Source of the DNA: JBLIKP01 sp047635375
GTDB lineage: Bacteria > Bacteroidota > Bacteroidia > Sphingobacteriales > Sphingobacteriaceae
DNA: 64,000 nucleotides
Reading direction: 5' to 3'
Assembly (NCBI GenBank): GCA_047635375.1
Contig: JBLIKP010000001.1
Span: forward strand, 1-64,000
Positions 1-9,002 of this stretch are shown one piece after another. A model generated the notes under the pieces. It was not told where the DNA came from. It searched no databases and saw nothing but the letters and a program-made list of their open reading frames with translations. Each line of letters begins with the position of its first letter. Position 1 is the first letter of the stretch. Both the position numbers and the translations under genes were made by a program.

Positions 1-1592
1 ACAAAGGTTAACGATGGGATTTTAGAAATACGTTCGATGTATTTTTGAGATCCCATCATTTTATCATCAGAATTAGTTCCTCGTAGCATCTCATCAATCA
101 AAACTAAGGCAGGCCCACTTTTAAGGTTATCCAAAATTGATTTCAACCTATCAAGCTCTGCCTTGAAATAAGAAGTTTGCTGATTTAAAGAGTCATCCAC
201 CCTTAGATGACTTAAAACAGGGATAATTGGTGTAGAGAATTTTGAAGCGCAAACAACGCCTCCCATTAATGCAAGTACTTGATTTATACCTAATGCTCTC
301 AGAAAAGTACTTTTTCCAGACATGTTTGAGCCTGTTATCAAATAAGTTTGTGGAGCTATTTTCGACGAAAAATCATTGCTCACCATGATTTCTTGTTGGA
401 TTAATGGATGGCCCATGTTTTCCGTTGATATACTAAGAGATTCAGAAAACTCAGGGGTGGAATAACTGGGATTGTTGAATTTGAAATTAGCCATGGAATT
501 GAGCTTCTCCCATTCTCCAAGATTTCCAAAATTTTCAGGTGTTACTTCCTCAATGCGCGATTCGATTTCTTGGCATTTTAAGGTTAATAAGACATCCGAA
601 AAAAATAAGGTATTGTTAAATAAATAGGCGGCCCCATTTAATTTACGGTCAAAAGAATTTGAAAGCTTTTTTATAGAACTAATTAAATCCAAGTGCTTAA
701 TCGATCTTTCTTGAAGGGAGTTCAAATAAGGTGAATTAAAGCTTTCCTTTTTAACAAGGTTAAGCAATGTCTTTAAGGTCGCGAACGACAATGTAGTTTT
801 GCTTAAGTTTTTTTGCCAAATCACCAAATACTTTCCCAAGAAACCCGTCACAGCCCATGGTATTAAAGCGAATAAACCAACTAAGCCCCATTGACCAAGA
901 ATGCCAAAATACCCGATTAAAGAGCAGTTTATTAAAGCAATAATTTGAATAATTCGCTTGTTTATATTTTTGGACGGCAAAGCCGACTGCTTTAAGTTGC
1001 TTATCGCAGATTTTGTATGAAGATCGGTGCTTGGATGCTTTAAAGAATACGCAAGAAAATTTTGCCGAAACTTGATGTTTTCGGCTAGTTCTTTATGGGC
1101 ATTCTGGGTTGAAATTAATTGTTCGGAATCGTAATTTGATTCCGTTAAATCATCGGCGAAGGCTATTTTCCCCTCATTAAAAACGCCACGGTAAATAAAA
1201 TTAAAAAGAGAATTCACCCCTATTAAATCAAGATCTCTTGAAAGGGAATGCGATTTTTTAAGCAAAAAATTGTCATTGAATGCACTTTCTGCGCCTTCAA
1301 GAACCTGAAGCTCATTTTGATTTATTAATAAAAGGTTTTCCTTAGTGGCTAAAAGTTGCCCTTGTTTTCTGTGTTTTCTGACAAGCCACAAAAAAACAAG
1401 TAAAAACATTATTGTTGCAAGTAAAAGCAAATAATGGTGAAGGAAAATTAAAACTATTGCGAGGGATAAGAAAATAATAAAGACAAATAACCTAGCCAAG
1501 GCTAGGGTTTTTAACTTTTCACCTAGATCTGATATTTTTGTTTCAAGTTCTTGAACGCGCAGGAAATAGAAGTTTTTAATATCTTTTGCCAT
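1..1592 (-). CDS. MutS-like membrane-anchored ATPase, partial (C-terminus beyond window)
   Basis: This gene reads leftward from an ATG at 1592 and stays open to base 1, so about 530 codons are visible and the end is missing. The N-terminus has two hydrophobic segments at about residues 32-72 and another pair near 210-255, which predicts membrane anchoring. The C-terminal half carries the MutS-type ATPase core: a Walker A loop, GSNMSGKST, near residue 421, and a Walker B segment, LVLIDEMLRGTNS, near residue 500. The N-terminal mismatch-recognition domain of true MutS is absent. The family is common in Bacteroidota and usually annotated as a DNA mismatch repair protein, but with membrane segments and no recognition domain a direct mismatch-repair role is doubtful. 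The family call is confident; the cellular role is unknown. Confidence 0.85.
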   Translation of the reverse strand, partial: MAKDIKNFYFLRVQELETKISDLGEKLKTLALARLFVFIIFLSLAIVLIFLHHYLLLLATIMFLLVFLWLVRKHRKQGQLLATKENLLLINQNELQVLEGAESAFNDNFLLKKSHSLSRDLDLIGVNSLFNFIYRGVFNEGKIAFADDLTESNYDSEQLISTQNAHKELAENIKFRQNFLAYSLKHPSTDLHTKSAISNLKQSALPSKNINKRIIQIIALINCSLIGYFGILGQWGLVGLFALIPWAVTGFLGKYLVIWQKNLSKTTLSFATLKTLLNLVKKESFNSPYLNSLQERSIKHLDLISSIKKLSNSFDRKLNGAAYLFNNTLFFSDVLLTLKCQEIESRIEEVTPENFGNLGEWEKLNSMANFKFNNPSYSTPEFSESLSISTENMGHPLIQQEIMVSNDFSSKIAPQTYLITGSNMSGKSTFLRALGINQVLALMGGVVCASKFSTPIIPVLSHLRVDDSLNQQTSYFKAELDRLKSILDNLKSGPALVLIDEMLRGTNSDDKMMGSQKYIERISKIPSLTF

Positions 1593-1752
1593 AACTATGC
1601 TCACTGAATTTTAATGATTTATTGACCAATCAACTGACCCCATTTTCATATAAACGATCACTTATTTGAATGGGATTTGCGGGTAGAAAACCCGGGATCG
1701 AAAGTCGGCTTTATTTTTTATTCAGATTTAAACGATTTGTTTAAGGTAGAAT

Positions 1753-1777
1753 AAAAAAGGCCATCCTATGGATGGCC
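1753..1777 (-). terminator. Rho-independent terminator of the Lys/Glu-rich protein gene
   Basis: Read on the minus strand, an 8-bp stem (GGCCATCC/GGATGGCC) with a 3-base loop is followed by a run of six T. It starts about 20 bases after the stop codon at 1799, so it probably ends that transcript. Confidence 0.75.
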
Positions 1778-1798
1778 ATTAAATAGAATTATCTTGTA

Positions 1799-2401
1799 TT
1801 ATATTTTTCCTTTTGACAAGCCTGCTTTAGCCTCTGCAAGTTTAGCTTCGACACGTTCGATTTGAGCTAATTTAGCATTGTATTCTGCTTCGCTCATTTC
1901 TTTATTTTTAAGCTTACTAGCAAGTAGTTCCTTTGTTCTGGCAAGTTTGGCTTCCGAATTTTTAATCTTTTTTTCTTGAGCCATTAATTTACTTTCACGT
2001 TCTTGTGCTTTAGCAGATTTCCGATCTTTTTCTTTTTTCTCTTTATCCTTAGAATCCGCATCGTCATCTTCGGAATCAAGTTCTTTTGAGTCTTCTTCTT
2101 TGGAGTCTGCATCAGTTGTGTCGGACTTGTCCTTTTTCGACTTTTTGTCTTTTAATTCTTTTTCGGCTTTCTTACCCTTAGATTTATCTTTTGATTTTTC
2201 TTGCTTCACTTTTTCTTTGGCTTCTTCAAGGTTTTCTTCACCTTCTTCTTCAGTCTCAGCTTTAACGTCCTTGGCTGCTTTTGCAGCTTTTTCCTTCATT
2301 TCCGTTTTTGCTTTTTCCCCCTTGCCCTTAACATCTTGTGCAGATACGTATAGAGAAACAAAAGAAAATGCAATTAGAAAAATTATTAATCTTGAAATCA
2401 T
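1799..2401 (-). CDS. Exported Lys/Glu/Asp-rich coiled-coil-like protein, unknown function
   Basis: The 200-residue product starts with a clear signal peptide (hydrophobic stretch at residues 4-18, probable cleavage after VSA near residue 21). The mature part is almost entirely Lys, Glu, Asp, Ala and Ser, with acidic runs near residues 95-120 and a C-terminal half (about 130-195) that looks like a long charged helix or coiled coil. There is no Cys and hardly any aromatic residue. I recognise no catalytic domain. Low-complexity exported proteins of this type are seen in Bacteroidota, but I cannot name a family. It stands alone, with its own terminator downstream and 59 bases to the gene upstream. 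It could be a periplasmic structural or ion-binding protein, which is inference only. Confidence 0.75.
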   Translation of the reverse strand: MISRLIIFLIAFSFVSLYVSAQDVKGKGEKAKTEMKEKAAKAAKDVKAETEEEGEENLEEAKEKVKQEKSKDKSKGKKAEKELKDKKSKKDKSDTTDADSKEEDSKELDSEDDDADSKDKEKKEKDRKSAKAQERESKLMAQEKKIKNSEAKLARTKELLASKLKNKEMSEAEYNAKLAQIERVEAKLAEAKAGLSKGKI

Positions 2402-2460
2402 AGTTTTGTTTTTTAATGTTTGTATTAACTAATGTAAAAAAAGGTCCAACTTGGGCGTTT

Positions 2461-4431
2461 TTAGAAGGAAATTAATTTTTTCATTACTTCGTCCAATTTA
2501 TTGTTGGCAAGAAATTGCTTCTCTAATTCAATGTTCATCGGGATAGGAGTGTCCATTGAAGAGCATCGCATTACTGGAGCATCTAGATGGATGAAGCATT
2601 CTTCTCCAATCCATGATGCAATTTCACCGCCAATACCGCCAGTGTGTGTGTCCTCATGGAGGATTAAGCATTTCCCGATTTTTTCTACTTGTTCCTTAAC
2701 CAATTCTTTGTCCCAAGGTAAAAGTGTTCGTAAGTCTAAAATCGCCACATCACTATCTGGGTTGTTTTCGGCCCAGGTTTCTGACCAGTGAACGCCAAGG
2801 CCGTAGGTAATAATAAGAACGGAATTCCCTTCTTTAACCATTTTTCCTTTTCCAATTTCTATTGTAAATGGTGCGGTTGTTACTTCTTCTCTTATTGATC
2901 TATATAAGCCTTTATGTTCGAAGAAAATGACTGGATTTGGGTCATTTATTGATGCTAACAATAGTCCCTTTGCATCTTGTGGCGTTGCTGGATAGACAAC
3001 CTTAAGACCTGGGGTGTGGAAAAACCAGGCTTCATTACTTTGTGAGTGAAAAGGGCCCGCACCAACTCCGGCTCCGGTTGGCATACGGACAACCACATCA
3101 ACATTTTGACCCCATCTGTAATGGGTTTTTGCTAAGTTGTTTATTATTTGGTTAAATCCGCAGGTTACGAAATCGGCGAATTGCATTTCAATCATGGCTT
3201 TGTATCCATTGATTGCTAAGCCTAATCCTGCGCCAACAATCGCCGATTCACAAATTGGAGTATTTCTGACCCTTTCCTTGCCAAAAGCTTCTACAAAGCC
3301 ATCGGTGATTTTGAATACGCCACCATATTCCGCAATATCCTGACCCATTAAAATAAGATTAGGATGCTGTTCCATGGCTTCGTATAATCCTTTTTGAATG
3401 GCATCAATAAGTCGAATCTCTTCTTTTGGACCGGACGGCTCAATGATTTCAGGATTGAATTCTTGGAAGAGGTCGTTTACTTGAATGCTTTCACCAACTT
3501 CCGGTTCTTCAGCCTCGAAGGCGATTTTTAATGCGTCGTCAATTTCTTTTTTATGCGCTAAACGTAAATCTTCAATCTTTTCTTGAGTTAATATTCCTTC
3601 GTCAAGAAGTAGTTTTTCGTAATTATTTAATGGATCCTTTGTGGCCCAATGGTCGATTAAATCTTGTGGTACATATTTGGATCCACTAGCTTCCTCATGG
3701 CCACGCATTCTGAATGTCATACATTCAACTAAAACTGGCCGAGGATTTCGCCTTATATCTTCAGCTAAACGTGAAATGGTTTCAAAAACTTCGATAATGT
3801 TGTTTCCATTTATCGTTATCCCTTCCATTCCGTACCCTTTTGCCTTGTCAGCAATTTGTTCGCATCGAAATTGGTCTGTTGTGGGTGTGCTTAATCCGTA
3901 TCCGTTATTTTCTACAACAAAAATTACCGGTAAATCCCATACCGAAGCTACGTTTAGTGCTTCATGGAAATCTCCTTCACTAGTCCCGCCTTCTCCTGAA
4001 AACACTAAACTACATTTTGCTTCACCATCTAATTTGTGTGAAAGTGCAATCCCATCGGCAATAGCCAATTGAGGGCCTAGGTGGGAAATCATCCCTATAA
4101 TATGATGTTCTTTGGTTCCAAAATGGAATGAGCGATCTCTACCCTTGGTGAATCCCATTTCTTTCCCTTGCCATTGGGCAAAAAGCTTGTCCAACGGAAT
4201 TTTTCTTGAAGTAAAAACGCCTAGATTCCTGTGCATTGGAAGGATATACTCGTCCATTTCCATGGCTTGTGTACAGCCTACAGCGATTGCCTCTTGGCCA
4301 ATTCCTGAAAACCATTTCGAAATTTTCCCCTGCCTTAATAAGATTAGCATTTTTTCCTCGATCATTCGAGGTAAAAGCATGCCATCGTATAATGCAATTA
4401 AACGATTGTCGGTCAATGTTTTTGTAGTCAT
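2461..4431 (-). CDS. Fused alpha/beta E1 component of a 2-oxoacid dehydrogenase complex
   Basis: The 656-residue protein joins both E1 subunits of a thiamine-diphosphate-dependent 2-oxoacid dehydrogenase. Residues 1-310 are E1-alpha, with the cofactor motif GEGGTSEG (146-153) ending in ENN (174-176). A linker of about 25 residues follows, then E1-beta from about residue 340 (ILMGQDIAEYGGVF, then PICESAIVGAGLGLA). E1 decarboxylates a 2-oxoacid and acylates the lipoyl group of E2. The alpha-beta fusion is frequent in Bacteroidota, where it is usually called 2-oxoisovalerate dehydrogenase. Substrate (branched-chain oxoacid or pyruvate) cannot be fixed from sequence alone, and no E2 or E3 gene lies nearby. 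The cytoplasmic E1 function is confident; the substrate is not. Confidence 0.9.
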   Translation of the reverse strand: MTTKTLTDNRLIALYDGMLLPRMIEEKMLILLRQGKISKWFSGIGQEAIAVGCTQAMEMDEYILPMHRNLGVFTSRKIPLDKLFAQWQGKEMGFTKGRDRSFHFGTKEHHIIGMISHLGPQLAIADGIALSHKLDGEAKCSLVFSGEGGTSEGDFHEALNVASVWDLPVIFVVENNGYGLSTPTTDQFRCEQIADKAKGYGMEGITINGNNIIEVFETISRLAEDIRRNPRPVLVECMTFRMRGHEEASGSKYVPQDLIDHWATKDPLNNYEKLLLDEGILTQEKIEDLRLAHKKEIDDALKIAFEAEEPEVGESIQVNDLFQEFNPEIIEPSGPKEEIRLIDAIQKGLYEAMEQHPNLILMGQDIAEYGGVFKITDGFVEAFGKERVRNTPICESAIVGAGLGLAINGYKAMIEMQFADFVTCGFNQIINNLAKTHYRWGQNVDVVVRMPTGAGVGAGPFHSQSNEAWFFHTPGLKVVYPATPQDAKGLLLASINDPNPVIFFEHKGLYRSIREEVTTAPFTIEIGKGKMVKEGNSVLIITYGLGVHWSETWAENNPDSDVAILDLRTLLPWDKELVKEQVEKIGKCLILHEDTHTGGIGGEIASWIGEECFIHLDAPVMRCSSMDTPIPMNIELEKQFLANNKLDEVMKKLISF

Positions 4432-4473
4432 TATTTTGTTGATTTGACGCGTCGAAAATACATCAATTATATT

Positions 4474-4495
4474 TGCTTTCTGAGAAAAGAAAGCA
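4474..4495 (-). other. Short inverted repeat after lutB
   Basis: TGCTTTCT and AGAAAGCA form an 8-bp stem with a 6-base loop just after the lutB stop. No T-run follows on the minus strand, so it is at best a weak terminator or an mRNA-end stabiliser. Confidence 0.3.
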
Positions 4496-4497
4496 TT

Positions 4498-5889
4498 TTA
4501 TTGGGGGTTTTGCTTTTTGTTGTTGTGGTCTTTAAGCATAGCACCAAAGGATTTTGGGGCAACTTTTGGAAGTTCTCGACGGCTGCCCCAAGCACCTTTA
4601 AAGAATCTTTTTAGACCCCAATTTTTTAATTTTGCTCCAGGCAGATTCATTAGTTTGCGGCTAGACATTCCCTTTTTCCAGAAAAACCATGTCCACATTT
4701 CCTTTGACCCGCCGTATTCTTGGTCTACAAATTCTTTGCGATTGTTGAGTAATAGTCCGTGAAGATTGATTTTAACGGGGCAAACTTCGGTGCAATTTCC
4801 GCAAAGTGAAGAGGCGAAACTTAAATGTTTTAAATCCTCTGTGCCTTGAAGGTGAGGAGTGATTACAGAACCAATTGGGCCGCTATAAGTGCTGCCGTAA
4901 GTGTGGCCTCCAATGTTTTTATACACAGGGCAAGCATTTAGGCAGGCCCCACAGCGAATACAATATAGAGATTCGCGTGTTACTGGGTTTGCTAAAATTT
5001 TAGAACGTCCATTGTCTAAAAGTACTACAAACATTTTTTCAGGTCCATCTGGCTCACCTTTGCCCCTAGGGCCGCTCAAAATTGTGTTGTATACGGTTAG
5101 GTCTTGGCCTGTCCCGTGAGTTGCTAAAAGCGGCCAGAACAGGTGCAAATCCTTTATTGATGGTAGGATTTTTTCTATCCCTACAATAGCTATATGAATT
5201 TTTGGGAAAGAGCTGCTTAAGCGTATGTTTCCTTCGTTTTCTGTTAAAGCAATTGAGCCAGTATCTGAAATAATAAAATTGGCTCCAGTAATTCCAGCTC
5301 CAGCCTTCAGGAATTTCGTTCTTATTTTATCTCGAGTGAAAAGTGTGATGTCTTTTGCACTCATGTTAATATCAGTACCGAATTTTTTATGGTAAAGCTC
5401 TGCAATGTCACCGTGGGACTTGTGCATTGCAGGAGTTACAATATGGTAGGGCTTCTCACCATCTAATTGCTGAATGTATTCCCCTAAATCGGTTTCTACA
5501 GGCTCTATTTGATTTTCATGGAGAAGTTCGTTGATTTCCAATTCCTCGGTAACCATTGACTTCCCTTTAACTACCATTTTTACATTTTCCTCTTTTAGAA
5601 TTTTGAGAATTTCGGTGCGTGCTTCTTCCTTATTATTGGCCCAAATTACTTTCCCGCCTTTTGCGGTGAAATTTTCTTCAAACTTTAGAAGGTTTTTATC
5701 CAAATGCTCGATTGCATCCCACTTTGTGTGATTCGCCCACTCACGCGCTAAATCAAGGTTTTCGAAATACTTTTTTCCTTTCACCACCGCATCTTCGTAG
5801 CGTTTCATATTGAAATTGATTCGCTGACGGTGGTTGAGGTCGAAGGCCTTTTTTTCGGCGTCTGAAAGGAATTGTTCGGCTTGAGCCAT
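4498..5889 (-). CDS. lutB: LutB-type lactate utilisation iron-sulfur protein
   Basis: The 463-residue protein has the LutB layout: an N-terminal LUD domain (about residues 60-290, including SDTGSIALTENEGN) and a C-terminal ferredoxin-like part binding two 4Fe-4S clusters. The ligands visible are Cys310, 313, 316 and 320 (CIRCGACLNACPVY) and Cys363, 366 and 370 (CGNCTEVCPV). In Bacillus, LutABC oxidises L-lactate to pyruvate; LutB carries electrons. Length matches the family. lutA and lutC are not in the window, so they must lie elsewhere or be missing. The downstream E1 gene on the same strand would consume 2-oxoacids, a metabolically sensible neighbour, but a hairpin separates the two. Confidence 0.92.
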   Translation of the reverse strand: MAQAEQFLSDAEKKAFDLNHRQRINFNMKRYEDAVVKGKKYFENLDLAREWANHTKWDAIEHLDKNLLKFEENFTAKGGKVIWANNKEEARTEILKILKEENVKMVVKGKSMVTEELEINELLHENQIEPVETDLGEYIQQLDGEKPYHIVTPAMHKSHGDIAELYHKKFGTDINMSAKDITLFTRDKIRTKFLKAGAGITGANFIISDTGSIALTENEGNIRLSSSFPKIHIAIVGIEKILPSIKDLHLFWPLLATHGTGQDLTVYNTILSGPRGKGEPDGPEKMFVVLLDNGRSKILANPVTRESLYCIRCGACLNACPVYKNIGGHTYGSTYSGPIGSVITPHLQGTEDLKHLSFASSLCGNCTEVCPVKINLHGLLLNNRKEFVDQEYGGSKEMWTWFFWKKGMSSRKLMNLPGAKLKNWGLKRFFKGAWGSRRELPKVAPKSFGAMLKDHNNKKQNPQ

Positions 5890-5904
5890 GGATTAATTTG
5901 TTTT

Positions 5905-5940
5905 AAAAAAGGCCCTTCGTTTTAAGGAAAGGCCTTTTTA
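5905..5940 (-). terminator. Terminator of the M28 peptidase gene
   Basis: The arms AAAAAGGCC and GGCCTTTTT flank an inner CCTT/AAGG pairing, and on the minus strand the hairpin ends in a run of T. It lies just after the peptidase stop (5943) and just before the lutB start (5889). Confidence 0.75.
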
Positions 5941-5942
5941 AT

Positions 5943-7547
5943 TTAGTTTTTGAAATCGTTTTCAACGTTAACTTCAATTCGTTTGTCTTGATTAGCCAAC
6001 TGCCAAGCAGTATGGAAAACTAATCTTGTGCGGTTTTGAAGTGCTTCGAAATTTATCTTATCAACTGTGTCTGATGCTTTATGGTAATCATCATGAACTC
6101 CGTTGAAATAGAAAATAATTGGAATATTGTTTTTTGCGAAGTTGTAATGGTCACTTCTGTAGTAGTAACGATTTTTATCTTTTGGGTCGTTGTAGGTATA
6201 GTCTAAATCAAGTTTTGTATACAGCTCATTAGCTTTTTCGTTAATATCGTGAAGCTCCGTACTTAATTTATCAGACCCAATAACGTATATGTAATTTGAA
6301 TTGTCCTTGTGTGCATCATCAACACGGCCAATCATATCAATATTTAAGTCGGCAATAGTATTAGATAATGGAAAAACAGGATTGCTTGCATAATAAGACG
6401 AACCTAAAAGTCCTTTTTCTTCACCTGTAACTGCAAGAATAAGTATGCTTCTTCTTGGTCCTTTTCCATCTTTTTTAGCGGTCATGAAAGCTTGCGCCAA
6501 TTCAATTAAACCAACTGAACCTGATCCATCATCATCTGCTCCGTTGAAAACTTCGCCATCTTCAGACCCTATATGATCAAGGTGAGCCGAAATTACAATC
6601 ACCTCATCTTTAAGGTCTGTTCCTTCAATAAAACCAAGTACGTTTTTGGTGTCAATTTCATTTTGATATTGAGTAATATCAATTTTAACCGTCATGTTAA
6701 CGTAGAAAGAGTTTGGCTTTAAACGTTTGTTGATTTTGTTTTTTAAATCAAATAGGTAAAGATCTTTTGAATCCTCCCCAATGTTTTCCTTTAGTTTGGT
6801 TAAAGCAGATTTATTGAAAATCACCATTTTATTAGCCATTTCAGGGCTTATGTAAACTACAGGGAATGGTGTTTCACTGTCAGGCCAAGAAATTCTATCG
6901 TGGTTTAAGTATGGACCGAAACGCTTCGTGTTTTTTTCTATATCCTCGTCAATCACTAAAAGTCCTGTTGCTCCCCAAGCCTTAATACTGTCTAACTTAG
7001 CTCTGTAGCTACGTCCGAAACTTGAAGGCTCCTCCGACATTGTTACCGCATATTTACCCTTGGCGTTTTTTGGCTCACCGTTAAACATAAGCACTAGCTT
7101 ATCCTTCACATCGATTTCTTCAAAGTCGTTATAGTTTTCAGAGTAGATTCCGTATCCAGCAAAGGCAATGTCATTAGTGGTAACATCAAGCTCAGTTCCC
7201 GGTAGCGCATAAAAATCTTCACCGAATTTATTTTCTTTTTGATTGATGTAAATCTTTTTGTGGTTCCAAACAGATTTAATCAATGGGACTTTTTGAAAGT
7301 ACCCATCGATAGCTGGGATCCCTTTTATTCCGTAGGATTTAAACTCCTTTACTAAATAATCGGCGGCCATATTGTAGCCTTCTTTTCCAGTTTCACGACC
7401 AGCATATTCATCGCTAGCAATAATGTTTAAGTGTTTTGATAAGTCTGCAGCTGTAATAGTTGCTGCATATTTACTTTGAGTTGCATCTTGACCATTAACC
7501 ATGCTTGCGCAGAATGGAAGGGCCAATAAGATTAAATATTTCTTCAT
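5943..7547 (-). CDS. Exported M28-family zinc aminopeptidase with PA-like insert
   Basis: I place the start at the ATG at 7547, because it begins a typical signal peptide (MKKYLILLALPFCASMVNGQ); the frame also allows 11 more upstream codons, which would spoil it. The 534-residue product has the M28 zinc-peptidase motifs near its residues 320-380: SAHLDHIG, then NGADDDGSGS, then the catalytic-glutamate motif TGEEKGLLGS, with further metal-site segments NIDMIGR and YYRSDHYNF. A protease-associated-like region precedes the catalytic domain (about residues 120-220). It should act in the periplasm or outside the cell, removing N-terminal amino acids from peptides. It has no T9SS tail, so it probably stays periplasmic. 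It has its own terminator. Confidence 0.92.
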   Translation of the reverse strand: MKKYLILLALPFCASMVNGQDATQSKYAATITAADLSKHLNIIASDEYAGRETGKEGYNMAADYLVKEFKSYGIKGIPAIDGYFQKVPLIKSVWNHKKIYINQKENKFGEDFYALPGTELDVTTNDIAFAGYGIYSENYNDFEEIDVKDKLVLMFNGEPKNAKGKYAVTMSEEPSSFGRSYRAKLDSIKAWGATGLLVIDEDIEKNTKRFGPYLNHDRISWPDSETPFPVVYISPEMANKMVIFNKSALTKLKENIGEDSKDLYLFDLKNKINKRLKPNSFYVNMTVKIDITQYQNEIDTKNVLGFIEGTDLKDEVIVISAHLDHIGSEDGEVFNGADDDGSGSVGLIELAQAFMTAKKDGKGPRRSILILAVTGEEKGLLGSSYYASNPVFPLSNTIADLNIDMIGRVDDAHKDNSNYIYVIGSDKLSTELHDINEKANELYTKLDLDYTYNDPKDKNRYYYRSDHYNFAKNNIPIIFYFNGVHDDYHKASDTVDKINFEALQNRTRLVFHTAWQLANQDKRIEVNVENDFKN

Positions 7548-7604
7548 TTTATTATTTTTGGAAGGCTGAATATACGGCAAATCGAGATTAAGAAAAACTA
7601 AAAT

Positions 7605-8033
7605 TTAGCAGTTTATCTTATTGACTCTGTTTTCGTGCCTTCCGCCTTCAAAGGGGGTTTGTAAAAAGGTAGATACAATTTCATTAGCATCGTCAAAAGC
7701 AACAAAACGAGCAGGAATACAAACAATATTTGCGTTATTATGCTGTCTTGATAATGCTGCTAATTCTTTTTCCCAGCAAATGGCTGCTCTAATTCCTCCA
7801 TGCTTATTTGCTGTCATCGCTACTCCATTTGCACTTCCGCAGATAAGAATTCCGAGTTCTTGTTTTCCAGCTTTAACGCTTTCAGCAAGTGGGTGAACAT
7901 AGTCTGGGTAATCCACTGATTCTCGACCATGAGTTCCAAAGTCTTCACAATCATGACCTTTTTTGGTAAGGATGTCTATTAACTGTGCTTTGTATTCGAA
8001 TCCAGCGTGATCGCCACCTAATGCAATTTTCAT
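7605..8033 (-). CDS. rpiB: Ribose-5-phosphate isomerase B
   Basis: The 142-residue protein matches the RpiB/LacAB family end to end. GGDHAGFEYK stands at the N-terminus, the catalytic Cys65 sits in ILICGSANGVAMTANK, and AAICWEKELAALSRQHNNAN follows. It interconverts ribulose-5-phosphate and ribose-5-phosphate in the non-oxidative pentose phosphate pathway, in the cytoplasm. It lies 9 bases downstream of tatC on the same strand, so the two are probably co-transcribed although functionally unrelated. Confidence 0.95.
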   Translation of the reverse strand: MKIALGGDHAGFEYKAQLIDILTKKGHDCEDFGTHGRESVDYPDYVHPLAESVKAGKQELGILICGSANGVAMTANKHGGIRAAICWEKELAALSRQHNNANIVCIPARFVAFDDANEIVSTFLQTPFEGGRHENRVNKINC

Positions 8034-8042
8034 ATTTACCTG

Positions 8043-8915
8043 TTAATTTTGTTCTCTTTGTTTTTTAATGTCCTTAAGTTTTCTGCGCTCCACAGAGCCT
8101 GAGATAAAGATGCTTATTTCGTAAAGGAAAAACAATGGCATACTTATTAGAAGCTGCGTTGGAATATCAGGTGTAGGTGTAAGAAAGGCCGCCAGTATCA
8201 AAATAATCATGATGGCGTGTTTTCTGTACATCCGCATAAATTTTGGCGTGATAATTCCCATTTTCGAAAGGAAGTAGATTACCAAAGGGAGCTCAAATAG
8301 GATTCCAGCAGCAAAACAAATACTTGTAATCGTTGAAATGTATGAGTTAATACTTATTTGGTTCAATATCTCTGGACTCAACTCATAATTTGCCAAGAAA
8401 TTGATGGACATAGGGGTCACGATAAAATAACCGAATAGTACGCCTGTTAAAAAAAGACTTGAACTAAAAAACACAACACCTCGTGTGGTGCTTTTTTCCT
8501 TGAATTTTAAGCCTGGTTTAACGAATCTCCACACCTCCCAAAGTAAGTAGGGGAATCCAAGAACCAACCCGATTACAAATGAGATTACTATGTGCTTGGT
8601 GAATTGACCAGCCATTTCTGTGTTTAGTAAGGAGAAGTTTATTTCTGTAACACACAGCCCTTGAGCAAGGTTAAGCCACTCACTTAGGGCGCATAATTTT
8701 CTATAGGTCCAAAAGTCAACCGACTTTGGTCCTAAAATAATCATGTCAAAAACTATGTTTTTATAGGAGAATGCAAGACCAGTAATGGTCAGGATGAACA
8801 AAGTCGAACGGATTACGTGCCACCTCAATGATTCAAGGTGGTCAATGAATGACATCTCCTTGGCGTCTATGTCTACCGGTTCAACCGGACCCGTTGTTTC
8901 TGTTTTGTCGGTCAT
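8043..8915 (-). CDS. tatC: Sec-independent (Tat) translocase subunit TatC
   Basis: The 290-residue membrane protein has the TatC signature near its N-terminus (FIDHLESLRWHVIRS) and about six membrane spans. TatC recognises twin-arginine signal peptides and, with TatA, moves folded proteins across the inner membrane. A long loop of roughly 60 residues between the first two spans (including PKSVDFWTYRKLCAL) is larger than in the E. coli protein. The ATG at 8915 follows a -7 box by only 7 bases; an internal ATG at 8855 (MSFIDHLES) is an alternative start that aligns better with short TatC N-termini. No tatA is seen in the window. Confidence 0.95.
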   Translation of the reverse strand: MTDKTETTGPVEPVDIDAKEMSFIDHLESLRWHVIRSTLFILTITGLAFSYKNIVFDMIILGPKSVDFWTYRKLCALSEWLNLAQGLCVTEINFSLLNTEMAGQFTKHIVISFVIGLVLGFPYLLWEVWRFVKPGLKFKEKSTTRGVVFFSSSLFLTGVLFGYFIVTPMSINFLANYELSPEILNQISINSYISTITSICFAAGILFELPLVIYFLSKMGIITPKFMRMYRKHAIMIILILAAFLTPTPDIPTQLLISMPLFFLYEISIFISGSVERRKLKDIKKQREQN

Positions 8916-8922
8916 TTGAGTG

Positions 8923-8956
8923 CAAAGATAAATAAACCGAATGGTCTAATAACAAA
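8923..8956 (-). promoter_or_regulatory. Bacteroidota-type promoter for tatC-rpiB
   Basis: Read on the minus strand, a TTTG (-33) at 8956-8953 and an exact TAnnTTTG box (TATCTTTG, 8930-8923) are separated by 22 bases. The box is 7 bases from the ATG at 8915, so the transcript would have almost no leader. The -33 element touches the accC terminator stem. Confidence 0.55.
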
Positions 8957-8986
8957 AAAACTCCGCAGGAAACCTGCGGAGTTTTT
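8956..8986 (-). terminator. Terminator of accB-accC
   Basis: A perfect G+C-rich stem (CTCCGCAGG/CCTGCGGAG) with a 3-base loop, extended by A/T pairs, ends in a T-run on the minus strand. It lies right after the accC stop at 9003 and separates that unit from tatC. Confidence 0.85.
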
Positions 8987-9002
8987 AATTTTTACTTTAT
9001 CC

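Noticed and set aside
3641..4072. Open frame of 143 codons antisense to the E1 gene
   Set aside because: Lies wholly inside a well-supported gene with intact catalytic motifs.
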